From an uncultured Pelagibacteraceae bacterium (lineage in GTDB: Bacteria > Pseudomonadota > Alphaproteobacteria > Pelagibacterales > Pelagibacteraceae), in the NCBI GenBank assembly GCA_902588975.1, contig CACIRJ010000003.1, forward strand, positions 1-64,000: 64,000 nt of DNA, given 5' to 3'. Positions 1 to 9,106 of this stretch are shown in pieces. Both the position numbers and the translations under genes were made by a program. The notes beneath the pieces are model-generated. The model was not told the origin of the DNA and searched no databases. It was given only the letters and a program-made list of their open reading frames with translations. Positions within the stretch are counted from its first letter, which is position 1. Each line of letters starts with the position of its first letter.

Positions 1-607
1 TTGGGGCAGCCCACTCAGAACTAACCATTACATTATGTCTTGGCTGGTACCAGAAGTCATAACTAAAAGGTATGTCTCCCATTGAATTTTCCCACCTACC
101 TACAATTTCAAAATCTTTATTTAAATGTAAATATCCTCCTGGCGCTTCTCCTCGAGCGTCTCCAAGAAAAGAAATGATAATTTCAGAACCTAAGCAATGA
201 ACTGTATGTGGTCCTGATAAATTAGTTTTTTTCTTTATTTCAGATCCATCTACTACTTTATGTATTTTTGGAGCTCTAGGATCGGATGCAGTATCAACAA
301 CATAAATATTATTTGATCTAACGCCTGGAACTAATAAATATTTTCTGCTCATTTTTGAGTCGCCATGACAAGAAGAACATGCATTCCATCCCATATGATG
401 CAATTCATCACCAATGCCTGGCATTTCAAGTCTATGAATTACTTTAGAATAAGTAGGACTTTGAGGATCAACATCGACTGTCGCTAAGTAGTCTGGTTTT
501 TGTATTCCTGTCCCTGTGTAAATAGCTATAGTATATAAAAGCTTTTCTTTTGCTGCTTTTATTGCTTCTGCAGGACTAGCATATCCAGGACCACAACATC
601 CATCCAT
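1..607 (-). CDS. Selenium-binding protein 56 (SBP56) / methanethiol oxidase family, N-terminal part, runs off the window
   Basis: Own translation from ATG at 607 on the minus strand: MDGCCGPGYASPAEAIKAAKEKLLYTIAIYTGTGIQKPDYLATVDVDPQSPTYSKVIHRLEMPGIGDELHHMGWNACSSCHGD...; the CCGPGYASP, DELHHMGWN and CSSCHGD segments are SBP56 hallmarks. Not in the ORF track because it runs off the edge. Confidence 0.88.
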   Translation of the reverse strand, partial: MDGCCGPGYASPAEAIKAAKEKLLYTIAIYTGTGIQKPDYLATVDVDPQSPTYSKVIHRLEMPGIGDELHHMGWNACSSCHGDSKMSRKYLLVPGVRSNNIYVVDTASDPRAPKIHKVVDGSEIKKKTNLSGPHTVHCLGSEIIISFLGDARGEAPGGYLHLNKDFEIVGRWENSMGDIPFSYDFWYQPRHNVMVSSEWAAP

Positions 608-667
608 GATTGATTTTCTCCTTTAATTACAACTTAATCTTTTTTTTAAGTGACTTCAACTTAATGG

Positions 668-1441
668 TTATTTGTTTTTCCAACTTGGATTTCTTTTTTC
701 AATAAATGCACTTATACCCTCTTTGGCATCATAAGATGACATATTAAGTGTCATCATCTTACTTGTATAATCATAAGCTTTGTTAAGGGGCATTTCTAAT
801 TGTTTATAAAAACCTTTTTTACCTATTTTGATAGTTAAATTTGATTTTGAAGATATTTTTTTTGCAATATCTAAAACTTTTTTATTCAAAGTTTTTGGAC
901 TGTAATGATCATTAATTAATCCAATTTCCTTTGCATATTTTGCACTAATTGGATCACCGGTAAGTAGCATTTCCATCATTCTTTTTCTGCTAATTTTTCG
1001 GCTGACGGCTACCATTGGTGTACTACAAAATAATCCAATTTTCACTCCAGGTGTAGCAAATGTTGCTGAGTTTGTACTATATGCAAGATCACAACTGGCG
1101 GCTAATTGACATCCAGCTGCATAAGCAGCACCATGAACTTTTGCTATTACTGGTTTGTTCCCTTCTACTATTTGCATCATAAGTTTTGAACAAAGTTTAA
1201 ATAGTTTTAAATGATTAGATCTATTTTTTATACCTCTTACTTCTTTTAAATTATGACCTGCACTAAATCCTTTGCCGGCTCCTTCTAAAATAATAACTCT
1301 TGTATCTTTATCATTATTTAATTTTTTAAATGCTTTTAATAAAGATGAAAGAGTTTTGTAGGATAATGAATTATAAGTTTTTGGATCATTAATTAAAACT
1401 CTTTTAACGCCTGGTAATAATTTATTTATTTTTACAGTCAT
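668..1441 (-). CDS. Enoyl-CoA hydratase/isomerase (crotonase) family, ECHDC3-like
   Basis: GFSAGHNLKE, AAGCQLAASCDLA, FATPGVKIGLFCSTP motifs of the crotonase fold. Confidence 0.85.
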   Translation of the reverse strand: MTVKINKLLPGVKRVLINDPKTYNSLSYKTLSSLLKAFKKLNNDKDTRVIILEGAGKGFSAGHNLKEVRGIKNRSNHLKLFKLCSKLMMQIVEGNKPVIAKVHGAAYAAGCQLAASCDLAYSTNSATFATPGVKIGLFCSTPMVAVSRKISRKRMMEMLLTGDPISAKYAKEIGLINDHYSPKTLNKKVLDIAKKISSKSNLTIKIGKKGFYKQLEMPLNKAYDYTSKMMTLNMSSYDAKEGISAFIEKRNPSWKNK

Positions 1442-1816
1442 TTATTTTAATTTACCTTCTTCTCTCATCTTAGCTCTAATTTTAGTTGCTGAAATTTTTT
1501 GAATTTCTTCAGACAAAACTATTTCTTCAATTTTATATCCAACACCTCTTCCATAACAAATATTTGTAATATTGGGGACAAGCATAATTTTGAACCTGCC
1601 CTCAAACTCTGGATTAAGTTTTTCCTCAATATTTTTTTTTACAGTTTCAAAATCAAATGGGTTATCATCAACACCTTGTACATCTCTAATTTGAATACAT
1701 ACTTGTCCTGTTTTTTTTATAATTTCCTTAAATAGAGTATAGTGACCATCATGAAACGGTTGCCATCTTCCTAACATTTGGGCTGTTGGTTTTTTGTTAT
1801 CCCATTGATACGTCAT
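1442..1816 (-). CDS. Small HxGH-type nucleotidyltransferase (adenylyl/cytidylyltransferase family)
   Basis: GRWQPFHDGHYTL (HxGH) near the N-terminus and ISATKIR near the C-terminus. Confidence 0.75.
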   Translation of the reverse strand: MTYQWDNKKPTAQMLGRWQPFHDGHYTLFKEIIKKTGQVCIQIRDVQGVDDNPFDFETVKKNIEEKLNPEFEGRFKIMLVPNITNICYGRGVGYKIEEIVLSEEIQKISATKIRAKMREEGKLK

Positions 1817-2222
1817 TTTTTATCTCCTTTAAAATCTTTGGTGCCCAAGACTTAGCATCTTGTGTGGTAACATGAAAATTATATTTTTCTGGTTTAACAA
1901 ACATTTTATTAGTGTCATCAAATCTACCTTCTTTTATTGTATCTACCCAAACTACATAATCTGCAGGAAATAAACTTCTTGCTTTTGGAGTTGGGCAAAT
2001 AAAATCTGCAATAACATAATTTCCTTCGTTTTTTAATTTTAATGCAAAGTCAGCCATTCTTTTTGCTTGTCTTGTTCTTCCCTCTTCTGAAAAATCCCAA
2101 TCGTTTGCAGCTTTTCTTACTTCATCTGCATTTAATCTTTTTGCATTCAATAAAGGAGCAAGTTCATCAGCTAATGTAGTTTTTCCTGCGCCTGGAAGTC
2201 CCATGATTAATATAATTTTCAT
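1797..2222 (-). CDS. Adenylylsulfate-kinase-like P-loop kinase
   Basis: Walker A GLPGAGKTT, LNADEVR, YVIADFICP, CysC-like layout; overlaps the nucleotidyltransferase gene by 20 nt. Confidence 0.75.
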   Translation of the reverse strand: MKIILIMGLPGAGKTTLADELAPLLNAKRLNADEVRKAANDWDFSEEGRTRQAKRMADFALKLKNEGNYVIADFICPTPKARSLFPADYVVWVDTIKEGRFDDTNKMFVKPEKYNFHVTTQDAKSWAPKILKEIKNDVSMG

Positions 2223-2237
2223 TTTTAGGTTTTAACT

Positions 2238-3413
2238 TTAAATTAAATTACCAGCAACCCACTTATGAAAATGATGTGTTGGATTGTCCATCTTTGGAGA
2301 AAAATTACCTCCATTATAAGCTGGAGAGTTTCTACCTATTTGCATACTTTGAATTATATCTACATCTTCTTTTTGAATATCTTCCCATTGTTTGTGATTT
2401 TTTTGTCTTAGAGATTTATACTTTGTTGAATTTGCTGCTTCATCTCCAACATAATAAATTTCCATATGTTCTATTGTAAACTCATGATTGACTGGCTCTA
2501 ACCAATAAGCATAATAATGATCTTTGTGAATTCCTAACATTACATTTGGGAATAGCGCTACATACTCAGCTATATTTTCCTTATCTTTAGGCCAATTAGG
2601 AAAGCATGGGAACTTTTCATTTCCGTCAAAACTTGGATTATAAACAACTGTTCCTTGTCCGGCGAAACGATTTGGAAGACCTTGAATATGATAGTGATCT
2701 TCTAACTTTGAATAAGAGTTTAATCCTGGATGAACCCAAGGCAAATGATAGCTTTCACAATAATTTTCAATTGCAAATTTCCAATTACATTTTGCATCTA
2801 ATTTAAAATAACCATAATCATTTGCATGATGAATTAATTCTCTATCTTTTAAGGGCCAAAATTTTTCCCATCTTTGACTTAAAGGACTAATATAATTCTC
2901 AAATGAAATTTCATTGTTGTTAATATTAATCATAATTAGATCTAACCAAATATATGACCTTATCTCTTTTAAATTACTTTTTGATTTATCAAATTCAGGT
3001 GTTTGATTAATATTCATTCCTCCAATATGAGGTGTAGCAATTAATTTACCTTCTAAATCATAAGACCACGAATGATATGAGCACCTCATAACATTTCTAA
3101 TTTTGCCAGCTTCTTTAACTAATTTAACTCCTCTATGACTACAAATATTATGAAAAACTTTTATTTCTTTATTTTTTGTTCTAACAATAAGTAAGGGTAT
3201 TCCAAGTAAATCAATTGGTTTCACATCACCTTCATCTGGAATAGAACTTCCGACTCCAATGACGATCCACTTATCTTCAAATAATTTTTTTCTTTCAATT
3301 AAAGTATATTCTTTACTGATGTAACATTCATTTGGTAAACCATGTGCTTCACTGATTGGTTTAGATACAATATCTAACTTTTGTTTATCTATAATATTGT
3401 AAATTTCTGACAT
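2238..3413 (-). CDS. Rieske [2Fe-2S] ring-hydroxylating-type oxygenase, alpha subunit
   Basis: CSHRGVKLV...CSYHSWSYDLEGKL Rieske motif (CxH-17-CxxH) followed by an iron-site region (NYCESYHLPWVHPGL). Confidence 0.87.
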   Translation of the reverse strand: MSEIYNIIDKQKLDIVSKPISEAHGLPNECYISKEYTLIERKKLFEDKWIVIGVGSSIPDEGDVKPIDLLGIPLLIVRTKNKEIKVFHNICSHRGVKLVKEAGKIRNVMRCSYHSWSYDLEGKLIATPHIGGMNINQTPEFDKSKSNLKEIRSYIWLDLIMININNNEISFENYISPLSQRWEKFWPLKDRELIHHANDYGYFKLDAKCNWKFAIENYCESYHLPWVHPGLNSYSKLEDHYHIQGLPNRFAGQGTVVYNPSFDGNEKFPCFPNWPKDKENIAEYVALFPNVMLGIHKDHYYAYWLEPVNHEFTIEHMEIYYVGDEAANSTKYKSLRQKNHKQWEDIQKEDVDIIQSMQIGRNSPAYNGGNFSPKMDNPTHHFHKWVAGNLI

Positions 3414-3416
3414 GGT

Positions 3417-4046
3417 TTATTTTATCACTTGATATAACCCTAACCAAGCATTTACGTCTTTACTCGCAATGTAATCTGATTTAAAAAATTTTATTTCTTT
3501 CCATTTATTTTGCTCCTTAAGTTGTTCAATTTTTTTATCAAAACCATATTCTTCATGTATTCCCTCATTAATAGTAAAACAGATAAATCCATCATTCTTT
3601 GTAATCCTGATAAATTCCTCCAAAGCTGGTGGCTTTACATGTCCAAAAGTAAATGTGCCAACGCACATAACAGAGTCATATTCGTCATTTTTTTTATTAA
3701 TGGGTTTATTCAAGTCTACTTGTTCAAGCTCTTCATAAAGATCATTCGGTACCAATTCTAATAACTTTTTCGAAAGATCTGCCCCATGAAAATTTTTAAA
3801 ACCATATTTTTTTAATTCAACACCCACTAGTCCGGTACCACAACCAGCATCATAAATTTTTGCATCTTTATTTTTCTGAAATTCTGAAAATACTTTTGTT
3901 GTTTCTTTTGGTCCTGTGTAATTCCAATCGACCATATCCTTATCATATTTATTGCCATCTCCCCACTCATCGTAATATTTCATTACTTCATCTGTATCTT
4001 TTAACTTATAGATGGGAATTTTATTACCTACGTCTTTTTGCGCCAT
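3417..4046 (-). CDS. Class I SAM-dependent methyltransferase
   Basis: AKIYDAGCGTGLVGVEL motif I and GADLSKKLLE; methyltransferase fold pattern. Confidence 0.8.
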   Translation of the reverse strand: MAQKDVGNKIPIYKLKDTDEVMKYYDEWGDGNKYDKDMVDWNYTGPKETTKVFSEFQKNKDAKIYDAGCGTGLVGVELKKYGFKNFHGADLSKKLLELVPNDLYEELEQVDLNKPINKKNDEYDSVMCVGTFTFGHVKPPALEEFIRITKNDGFICFTINEGIHEEYGFDKKIEQLKEQNKWKEIKFFKSDYIASKDVNAWLGLYQVIK

Positions 4047-4054
4047 AATAAAAC

Positions 4055-5017
4055 TTACTTCACTTTTAATAAAAAAACTCCAAAATAATTTTTTTTATCT
4101 GAAAAATATTTTAAGAATTTAAAGCCAGATTTATTAACTAATTTAACAAAGTTATTTTTTGAATATTTATGAGAATTTTCAGTATGAATTGTTTCGTTTT
4201 TAGTAAATTTAATATTCTTTTTATTAATTTTTAAAGTGAAATTTTTTTTTGAAATAAGATGCATTTCAATTCTATTTTTTTTTAAATTATAGAATGCTTT
4301 ATGATCAAAATTTTTAGTTTGAAATTTTGAATTACAAATTTTGTTTACTACATCTAATATATTTTTATTAAATTTAGCTGTTACTCCCAATTTATCATTA
4401 TAAGCATTTTCAAGGGTCTTCTTATTTTTGATTAAATCTACCCCAATCACTAAATAAGAATTTTTACCTATGATTTTTGAAAAATTTTTTAATATTTTTT
4501 TTGCATTTTTAGGTAAATAATTTCCTATGGTCGATCCTGGAAAAAAACTGACTATTTTTTTTTTATTTTTTAAAATTTTATTTAATCTATTTGTCTGACT
4601 AAAGTCAGCACATATTGCTGTTACTTTTAAATCTGAGAATTTTTTTGCAATTATTGATGCATTTTCAAACAAATATTCCTTACTAATATCTATAGGTATA
4701 TATTCCTTGGGTTCGCTTAATGATTTAATAAATTTATTGATTTTTTTATTTGAACCACTGCCAAATTCTACAATTGTTGAATTAATTGGTAATTTCTTTC
4801 TTATCTCTTTTTGTAAGTTACCTAATATTTCTAACTCTTTATTTGTTGGATAATATTCTTTAAGATTTGTAATTTTATTAAATAACTTTGAACCTTTTTC
4901 ATCATAAAAATATTTAGGTAATAAATATTTTTGTTTTTTATTTAATAATCCTTGTAAGATTAATTTTTTATCATTTTGAATTTGATTGTTTATATTTATT
5001 AATTTTAAATTAGTCAC
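4055..5017 (-). CDS. egtD: L-histidine N-alpha-methyltransferase (ergothioneine biosynthesis)
   Basis: LLPKYFYDEKGSKLFNKITNLKEYYPTNKELEIL N-terminus, VEFGSGSNKK, FFPGSTIGNY; adjacent to egtB. Confidence 0.9.
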   Translation of the reverse strand: MTNLKLININNQIQNDKKLILQGLLNKKQKYLLPKYFYDEKGSKLFNKITNLKEYYPTNKELEILGNLQKEIRKKLPINSTIVEFGSGSNKKINKFIKSLSEPKEYIPIDISKEYLFENASIIAKKFSDLKVTAICADFSQTNRLNKILKNKKKIVSFFPGSTIGNYLPKNAKKILKNFSKIIGKNSYLVIGVDLIKNKKTLENAYNDKLGVTAKFNKNILDVVNKICNSKFQTKNFDHKAFYNLKKNRIEMHLISKKNFTLKINKKNIKFTKNETIHTENSHKYSKNNFVKLVNKSGFKFLKYFSDKKNYFGVFLLKVK

Positions 5018-6234
5018 TAGATGTCATCAGCTAGTCTGACACCGCAAAACTGCCAAGTATCACTTGGATAAAAGAAATTTCTATAAGATGCTCTAATATG
5101 ATTAATAGATGTAGAATGCGAGCCACCTTTTAAGACAAACTGATTACACATAAACTTGTTATTATATTCTCCTAGATTTCCTTCATATGGTTTATATTTT
5201 TTGTAAGGCGTGTAATTACTGCTTGTCCATACCCATAAATTTCCATAAACATCGTCTGCTTTTTCTTCAACTTCATGAAAAATTTTATTTTCTAAAAAAT
5301 TACCTTTTTTCTCAGATTGTTTTAAAAAATATTCTAGTTCAAACTCAGTTGGCAATCTTTTGTTTTTGTATCTTGCAAAAGCATCCGCTTCATAGAAACT
5401 TATATGAGAAACTGGCTTTTCATTATCAATTTTTTTTACACCGTTTAATGTAAAATAATTATTATTATCTATCCAATACATTGGTTTTTCTAATTTGTTA
5501 TTATTTACAAAATCCCATCCATCAGATAACCAATACTCATGTTTTTTATATCCTCCATCATTAATAAATTCTTTCCACTCTCCATTAGTAACAAATGAAT
5601 ATATTTTAAAAGGATCTAATTGTGTTTCTGAAACTGGTAATTCGTTATCGTAACAAAAAATATCCTCGTTGTTTCCATATTTAAATTTTTTAGTAGTATC
5701 TAATGTCAATTCATTTTCTTCTTTTGCAGTTGGTTTGTCGTCTTTAGAATTATAAGTCGGCATCAATGGATTGTTGTAAAAAATATTTTTAATATCCATT
5801 AACATTAATTCTTGATGCTGTTGTTCGTGATTTGAGCCTAGTTCAACTAAAAATGATGTTCTGTTATTTTTTGTTCTTTTTAAAAAATCAATAATATTTT
5901 CAGTTACATAATGTCTGTAATTAACTACATCTTTTAAGAGCGGTCTGTTTAGTGAACCTCTCTTATTTCTAGGATTGTACTCACCCACAGAATTATAATA
6001 AGAATTAAATATATAATTATAATCTTTGTTGAAAGGTTTGTAACCTTCATCCAATTCAGACAAGATGAATTTTTCAAAAAACCATGTGGTGTGACCAAGA
6101 TGCCACTTAAGTGGGCTAACATTTTTGCTGGGCTGTATGACCATATCCTCGGCCTCTAAGTTCTCGCACAGGGATAGAGTTTGTTGTCTTGTTTTGGAGA
6201 ATAATTCTGTAATTTGAGATAATTTATTTTCCAT
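5017..6234 (-). CDS. egtB: Ergothioneine biosynthesis protein EgtB (sulfoxide synthase; DinB + FGE-sulfatase domains)
   Basis: SPLKWHLGHTTWFFE, GSNHEQQHQELMLMDI metal motif, C-terminal GGSHSTSINHIRASYRNFFYPSDTWQFCGVRLA; coupled to egtD. Confidence 0.9.
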   Translation of the reverse strand: MENKLSQITELFSKTRQQTLSLCENLEAEDMVIQPSKNVSPLKWHLGHTTWFFEKFILSELDEGYKPFNKDYNYIFNSYYNSVGEYNPRNKRGSLNRPLLKDVVNYRHYVTENIIDFLKRTKNNRTSFLVELGSNHEQQHQELMLMDIKNIFYNNPLMPTYNSKDDKPTAKEENELTLDTTKKFKYGNNEDIFCYDNELPVSETQLDPFKIYSFVTNGEWKEFINDGGYKKHEYWLSDGWDFVNNNKLEKPMYWIDNNNYFTLNGVKKIDNEKPVSHISFYEADAFARYKNKRLPTEFELEYFLKQSEKKGNFLENKIFHEVEEKADDVYGNLWVWTSSNYTPYKKYKPYEGNLGEYNNKFMCNQFVLKGGSHSTSINHIRASYRNFFYPSDTWQFCGVRLADDI

Positions 6235-6338
6235 AACTAAATTTAATTAAATTTTCAGATCATGACAATGGGTTACAATGTGTTCAGCTTTTTAATATTT
6301 TTATAGACACGGAATATAAAATAATTAAGAATTTACTT

Positions 6339-7067
6339 ATGAATTTTTCTTTAGAAATAGGTCCTAAAACTGATTTAAGCACCTTGCCAAAGGTAAAAGA
6401 TGTTTATGTTACAATGCTACCTGGAGGTGATTATAAAGAGACCGCTCAACAGTCTGGAGAGTTAGTTAAAGAGGGATTTAATCCAGTTCCTCACTTCCCA
6501 GCAAGGTCAATTAATGATGAAAATCAGCTGAAAGATTATGTTTCTAGATGTAAAGATTTAGGTGTTAAGCAGGTCTTGGTGATAGGTGGAAGTCGTGACC
6601 CGATCGGAAAATTTGATAGCTCATATCAAATGTTAGAGACAGGGTTTTTTGATGGTATCAAGATTGGAATTGCTGGACATCCAGAGGGGAGTCCTGATAT
6701 ATCCGACTCTGATTTAGAAAAAGCTATGATGGATAAAAAGCCTTATGCTGATTATATAGTTACACAGTGGCTAATGGATACTCAGCCTATTATAGATTTT
6801 ATCTCAAAACAAACAATACCAGTTCATGTTGGAATAACTGGGCCAATGAAAATATCTAGCTTAATTAAATTTGCTAATATTGTAGGGGCAAAAAATTCCA
6901 TTAACTTTCTTAAATCTAATTTTAGTAAGGCGTTAGATTTATTGAAACCTAAAGACCCTAATGATTTAATTGGGAAAGTTAAATCGCATACTGATTATTT
7001 CCACATTTATACATTCGGCGGCTTGAAGGAAACTAACAAGTGGTTGAAGGAGAATAACTATGTCTAA
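6339..7067 (+). CDS. Methylenetetrahydrofolate reductase-like protein (MetF-like)
   Basis: HFPARSI, VLVIGGSRDPIG, IGIAGHPEGSPDI, VTQWLMDTQPI, HVGITGP motifs; overlaps the next gene. Confidence 0.82.
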   Translation: MNFSLEIGPKTDLSTLPKVKDVYVTMLPGGDYKETAQQSGELVKEGFNPVPHFPARSINDENQLKDYVSRCKDLGVKQVLVIGGSRDPIGKFDSSYQMLETGFFDGIKIGIAGHPEGSPDISDSDLEKAMMDKKPYADYIVTQWLMDTQPIIDFISKQTIPVHVGITGPMKISSLIKFANIVGAKNSINFLKSNFSKALDLLKPKDPNDLIGKVKSHTDYFHIYTFGGLKETNKWLKENNYV

Positions 7068-8415
7068 TGAATTTGACTATAGTAAACTAAGACATACAAC
7101 ATCAGTAGATCAGTCTGATAGAAAAGTACCATACAATTTAAGACAAAGCGGACCTACTAAAGTTGAGATGCTAATATCAACAAGAGTAAGGAAATCTCCA
7201 TACTGGCATTTATCTATGAAAGCAGGATGTTGGAGAGCAACTGTTTATAACAGAATTTATCATCCAAGAGGCTATGTTAAGCCAGAAGATGGTGGTGCAA
7301 TGGTTGAGTACGAAGCAATTAAAAACCATGTAACAATGTGGAATGTTGCAGTTGAACGACAAATACAAGTTAAAGGACCAGATGCAGAAAAATTTGTTGA
7401 TTATGTAATTACAAGAGATGCTACAAAAATTTCTCCAATGAGAGGAAGATATGTAATTTTGTGTAATGCATACGGAGGAGTTTTAAATGATCCAATTCTT
7501 TTAAGAATATCTAAAGATGAATTTTGGTTTAGTTTATCAGATAGTGATATTGGATTATATCTGCAAGGAGTAAATGCAGATGAAAGATTTAATGTTCAAA
7601 TTAATGAAATAGATGCTTGTCCTGTACAAATTCAAGGTCCTAAAGCAAAAGCTTTAATGAAAGATCTTTGTGGAAGTGAAGTTGACATAGACAACATGCC
7701 TTTTTATGGATTGGCATCTGCAAAAGTTGGTGGAAGAAGTTGTATTATTTCTCAAACAGGTTTTTCAGGCGAGTCTGGATTTGAAATATATTTAAGAGAA
7801 GCAACTTTATATGCCGAAGATATGTGGAATGCTGTTCTTGAAGCAGGTAAAAAACATAACTTAATGGTAATTGCACCTGCACACCATAGAAGAATTCAAG
7901 CTGGAATTCTTTCATGGGGACAAGATATGGATCATGAACATAATCCTTTTCAATGTAATCTTGGATATCAAGTTTCTTTATCTGGAAAAGGTGAATGGAA
8001 CAAAAAAGGTGATTATGTTGGTAAAAAAGCCCTTGAGAAAATGAAAGCTGACTTAAAAGCAGGTCATAAACCTTACAAACTTCAATTAGTAGGACTTGAA
8101 TTAGGAGGAAAACCTATTGAAGAATATGCTCCAGATTTTTGGTTAATTTCAGAGAACGGCAGTGAGCCTGTAGGATTTATAACTTCTCCATGGTATCACC
8201 CAGAAAAAGGGAAAAATATTGCTATGGGATACGTTCCATTTGATGGCACGCTAAATGCAAATGGTTTTCCAAAAGGTAAGGTTGGATCGAAATTTAAAGT
8301 CCATCTACCAGAAAAATATTCTGATAAACCTGGAGAACCAGTTGATGCAGTTGTAGTTGATATTCCATTTACAGAATCTTACAACGCAAATACAAGAGAA
8401 GTAGTCAGTAAGTGA
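7060..8415 (+). CDS. GcvT/DmdA-like tetrahydrofolate-dependent aminomethyltransferase or demethylase
   Basis: GcvT-type layout (VQIQGPKAKALM, SQTGFSGESGFEIYL, LGYQVSL, YVGKKAL); coupled to the MetF-like gene. Confidence 0.8.
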   Translation: MSNEFDYSKLRHTTSVDQSDRKVPYNLRQSGPTKVEMLISTRVRKSPYWHLSMKAGCWRATVYNRIYHPRGYVKPEDGGAMVEYEAIKNHVTMWNVAVERQIQVKGPDAEKFVDYVITRDATKISPMRGRYVILCNAYGGVLNDPILLRISKDEFWFSLSDSDIGLYLQGVNADERFNVQINEIDACPVQIQGPKAKALMKDLCGSEVDIDNMPFYGLASAKVGGRSCIISQTGFSGESGFEIYLREATLYAEDMWNAVLEAGKKHNLMVIAPAHHRRIQAGILSWGQDMDHEHNPFQCNLGYQVSLSGKGEWNKKGDYVGKKALEKMKADLKAGHKPYKLQLVGLELGGKPIEEYAPDFWLISENGSEPVGFITSPWYHPEKGKNIAMGYVPFDGTLNANGFPKGKVGSKFKVHLPEKYSDKPGEPVDAVVVDIPFTESYNANTREVVSK

Positions 8416-8425
8416 TAAAAATTTT

Positions 8426-8452
8426 TTTAGGGGGAATTTAATTCCCCCTAAA
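8426..8452. repeat. Perfect inverted repeat TTTAGGGGGAATT-t-AATTCCCCCTAAA
   Basis: 13-bp arms with 1-nt centre between the GcvT-like stop and the 35-aa ORF start. Confidence 0.85.
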
Positions 8453-8453
8453 T

Positions 8454-8561
8454 ATGACGAAAACCTTTTTCATAGTTGTTTGCATTATAATCGCTATTGC
8501 TCTAATAATATTCCCATTAATCGTTTCATATAAGGCGCAAAAAAAAAATAAAGATAATTAA
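8454..8561 (+). CDS. Small (35 aa) predicted single-TM protein
   Basis: Own translation MTKTFFIVVCIIIAIALIIFPLIVSYKAQKKNKDN*; TAATG stop/start overlap with the following gene. Below the ORF-track size. Confidence 0.55.
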   Translation: MTKTFFIVVCIIIAIALIIFPLIVSYKAQKKNKDN

Positions 8562-9106
8562 TGTTTGCTCAGTTTTTAGATATTGTTTTTAAATCGTTAA
8601 AGCTTGATAAAACTCTTTATAGAACTCCAAGATATTATGGAGAAGCTGGAATTTATTTTGCAATTCTAATTATGATTTTAGATGGGGTTGCAGGAGCAGT
8701 TGCAGCTAATACAATTGTAAAAACATCAGTTGGTATATCTGGTTTAACAGCATTATTAACATGGCTGGTGTGGGCAATTTTTATATTTGTAATTGGGGTT
8801 AAAATTTTTCCTGATAAAGATAGAAAAATTCCATTTAAAAGAGTTCTTATAGCTGTTGGGTACGCACACGCTCCAGGCCTGATAAGATTTTTTGCAGTTA
8901 CACCAGAACTGGTGCTTTTAATTATTTTTCTTACTCAATTTTGGATTTTTGCTTCATTAATTATAGCAACAAGACATATTTTAAATTTAAAATCAAATTT
9001 AAAAGCATTTGGAATTGTATTTTTGTCTTTTTTAATTATTTCTTTTTTGACAATTTCATTTGTAATGACAAAAATTAATTCATTACCTATAAGTACAAAT
9101 ATTTAA
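8561..9106 (+). CDS. YIP1-family integral membrane protein
   Basis: TPRYYGEAGIYFAILIMILDG..., VGYAHAPGLIRFF; several hydrophobic helices. Confidence 0.65.
   Translation: MFAQFLDIVFKSLKLDKTLYRTPRYYGEAGIYFAILIMILDGVAGAVAANTIVKTSVGISGLTALLTWLVWAIFIFVIGVKIFPDKDRKIPFKRVLIAVGYAHAPGLIRFFAVTPELVLLIIFLTQFWIFASLIIATRHILNLKSNLKAFGIVFLSFLIISFLTISFVMTKINSLPISTNI

Noticed and set aside
668-1441. DmdD (methylthioacryloyl-CoA hydratase) assignment for the crotonase
   Set aside because: Motifs look closer to ECHDC3-type proteins; a DMSP-specific role cannot be supported from sequence alone.
4240-4600. Long poly-A/T tracts as possible repeats or slippery frameshift sites
   Set aside because: Ordinary for such an AT-rich, Lys/Asn/Phe-rich coding region; egtD reads through without interruption.
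1-6234. Selenoneine (SenABC) locus suggested by an EgtB-like protein near a selenium-binding protein
   Set aside because: EgtD is present and no SenB-like glycosyltransferase or SenC-like selenophosphate synthase gene is visible; SBP56 fits methanethiol oxidase.
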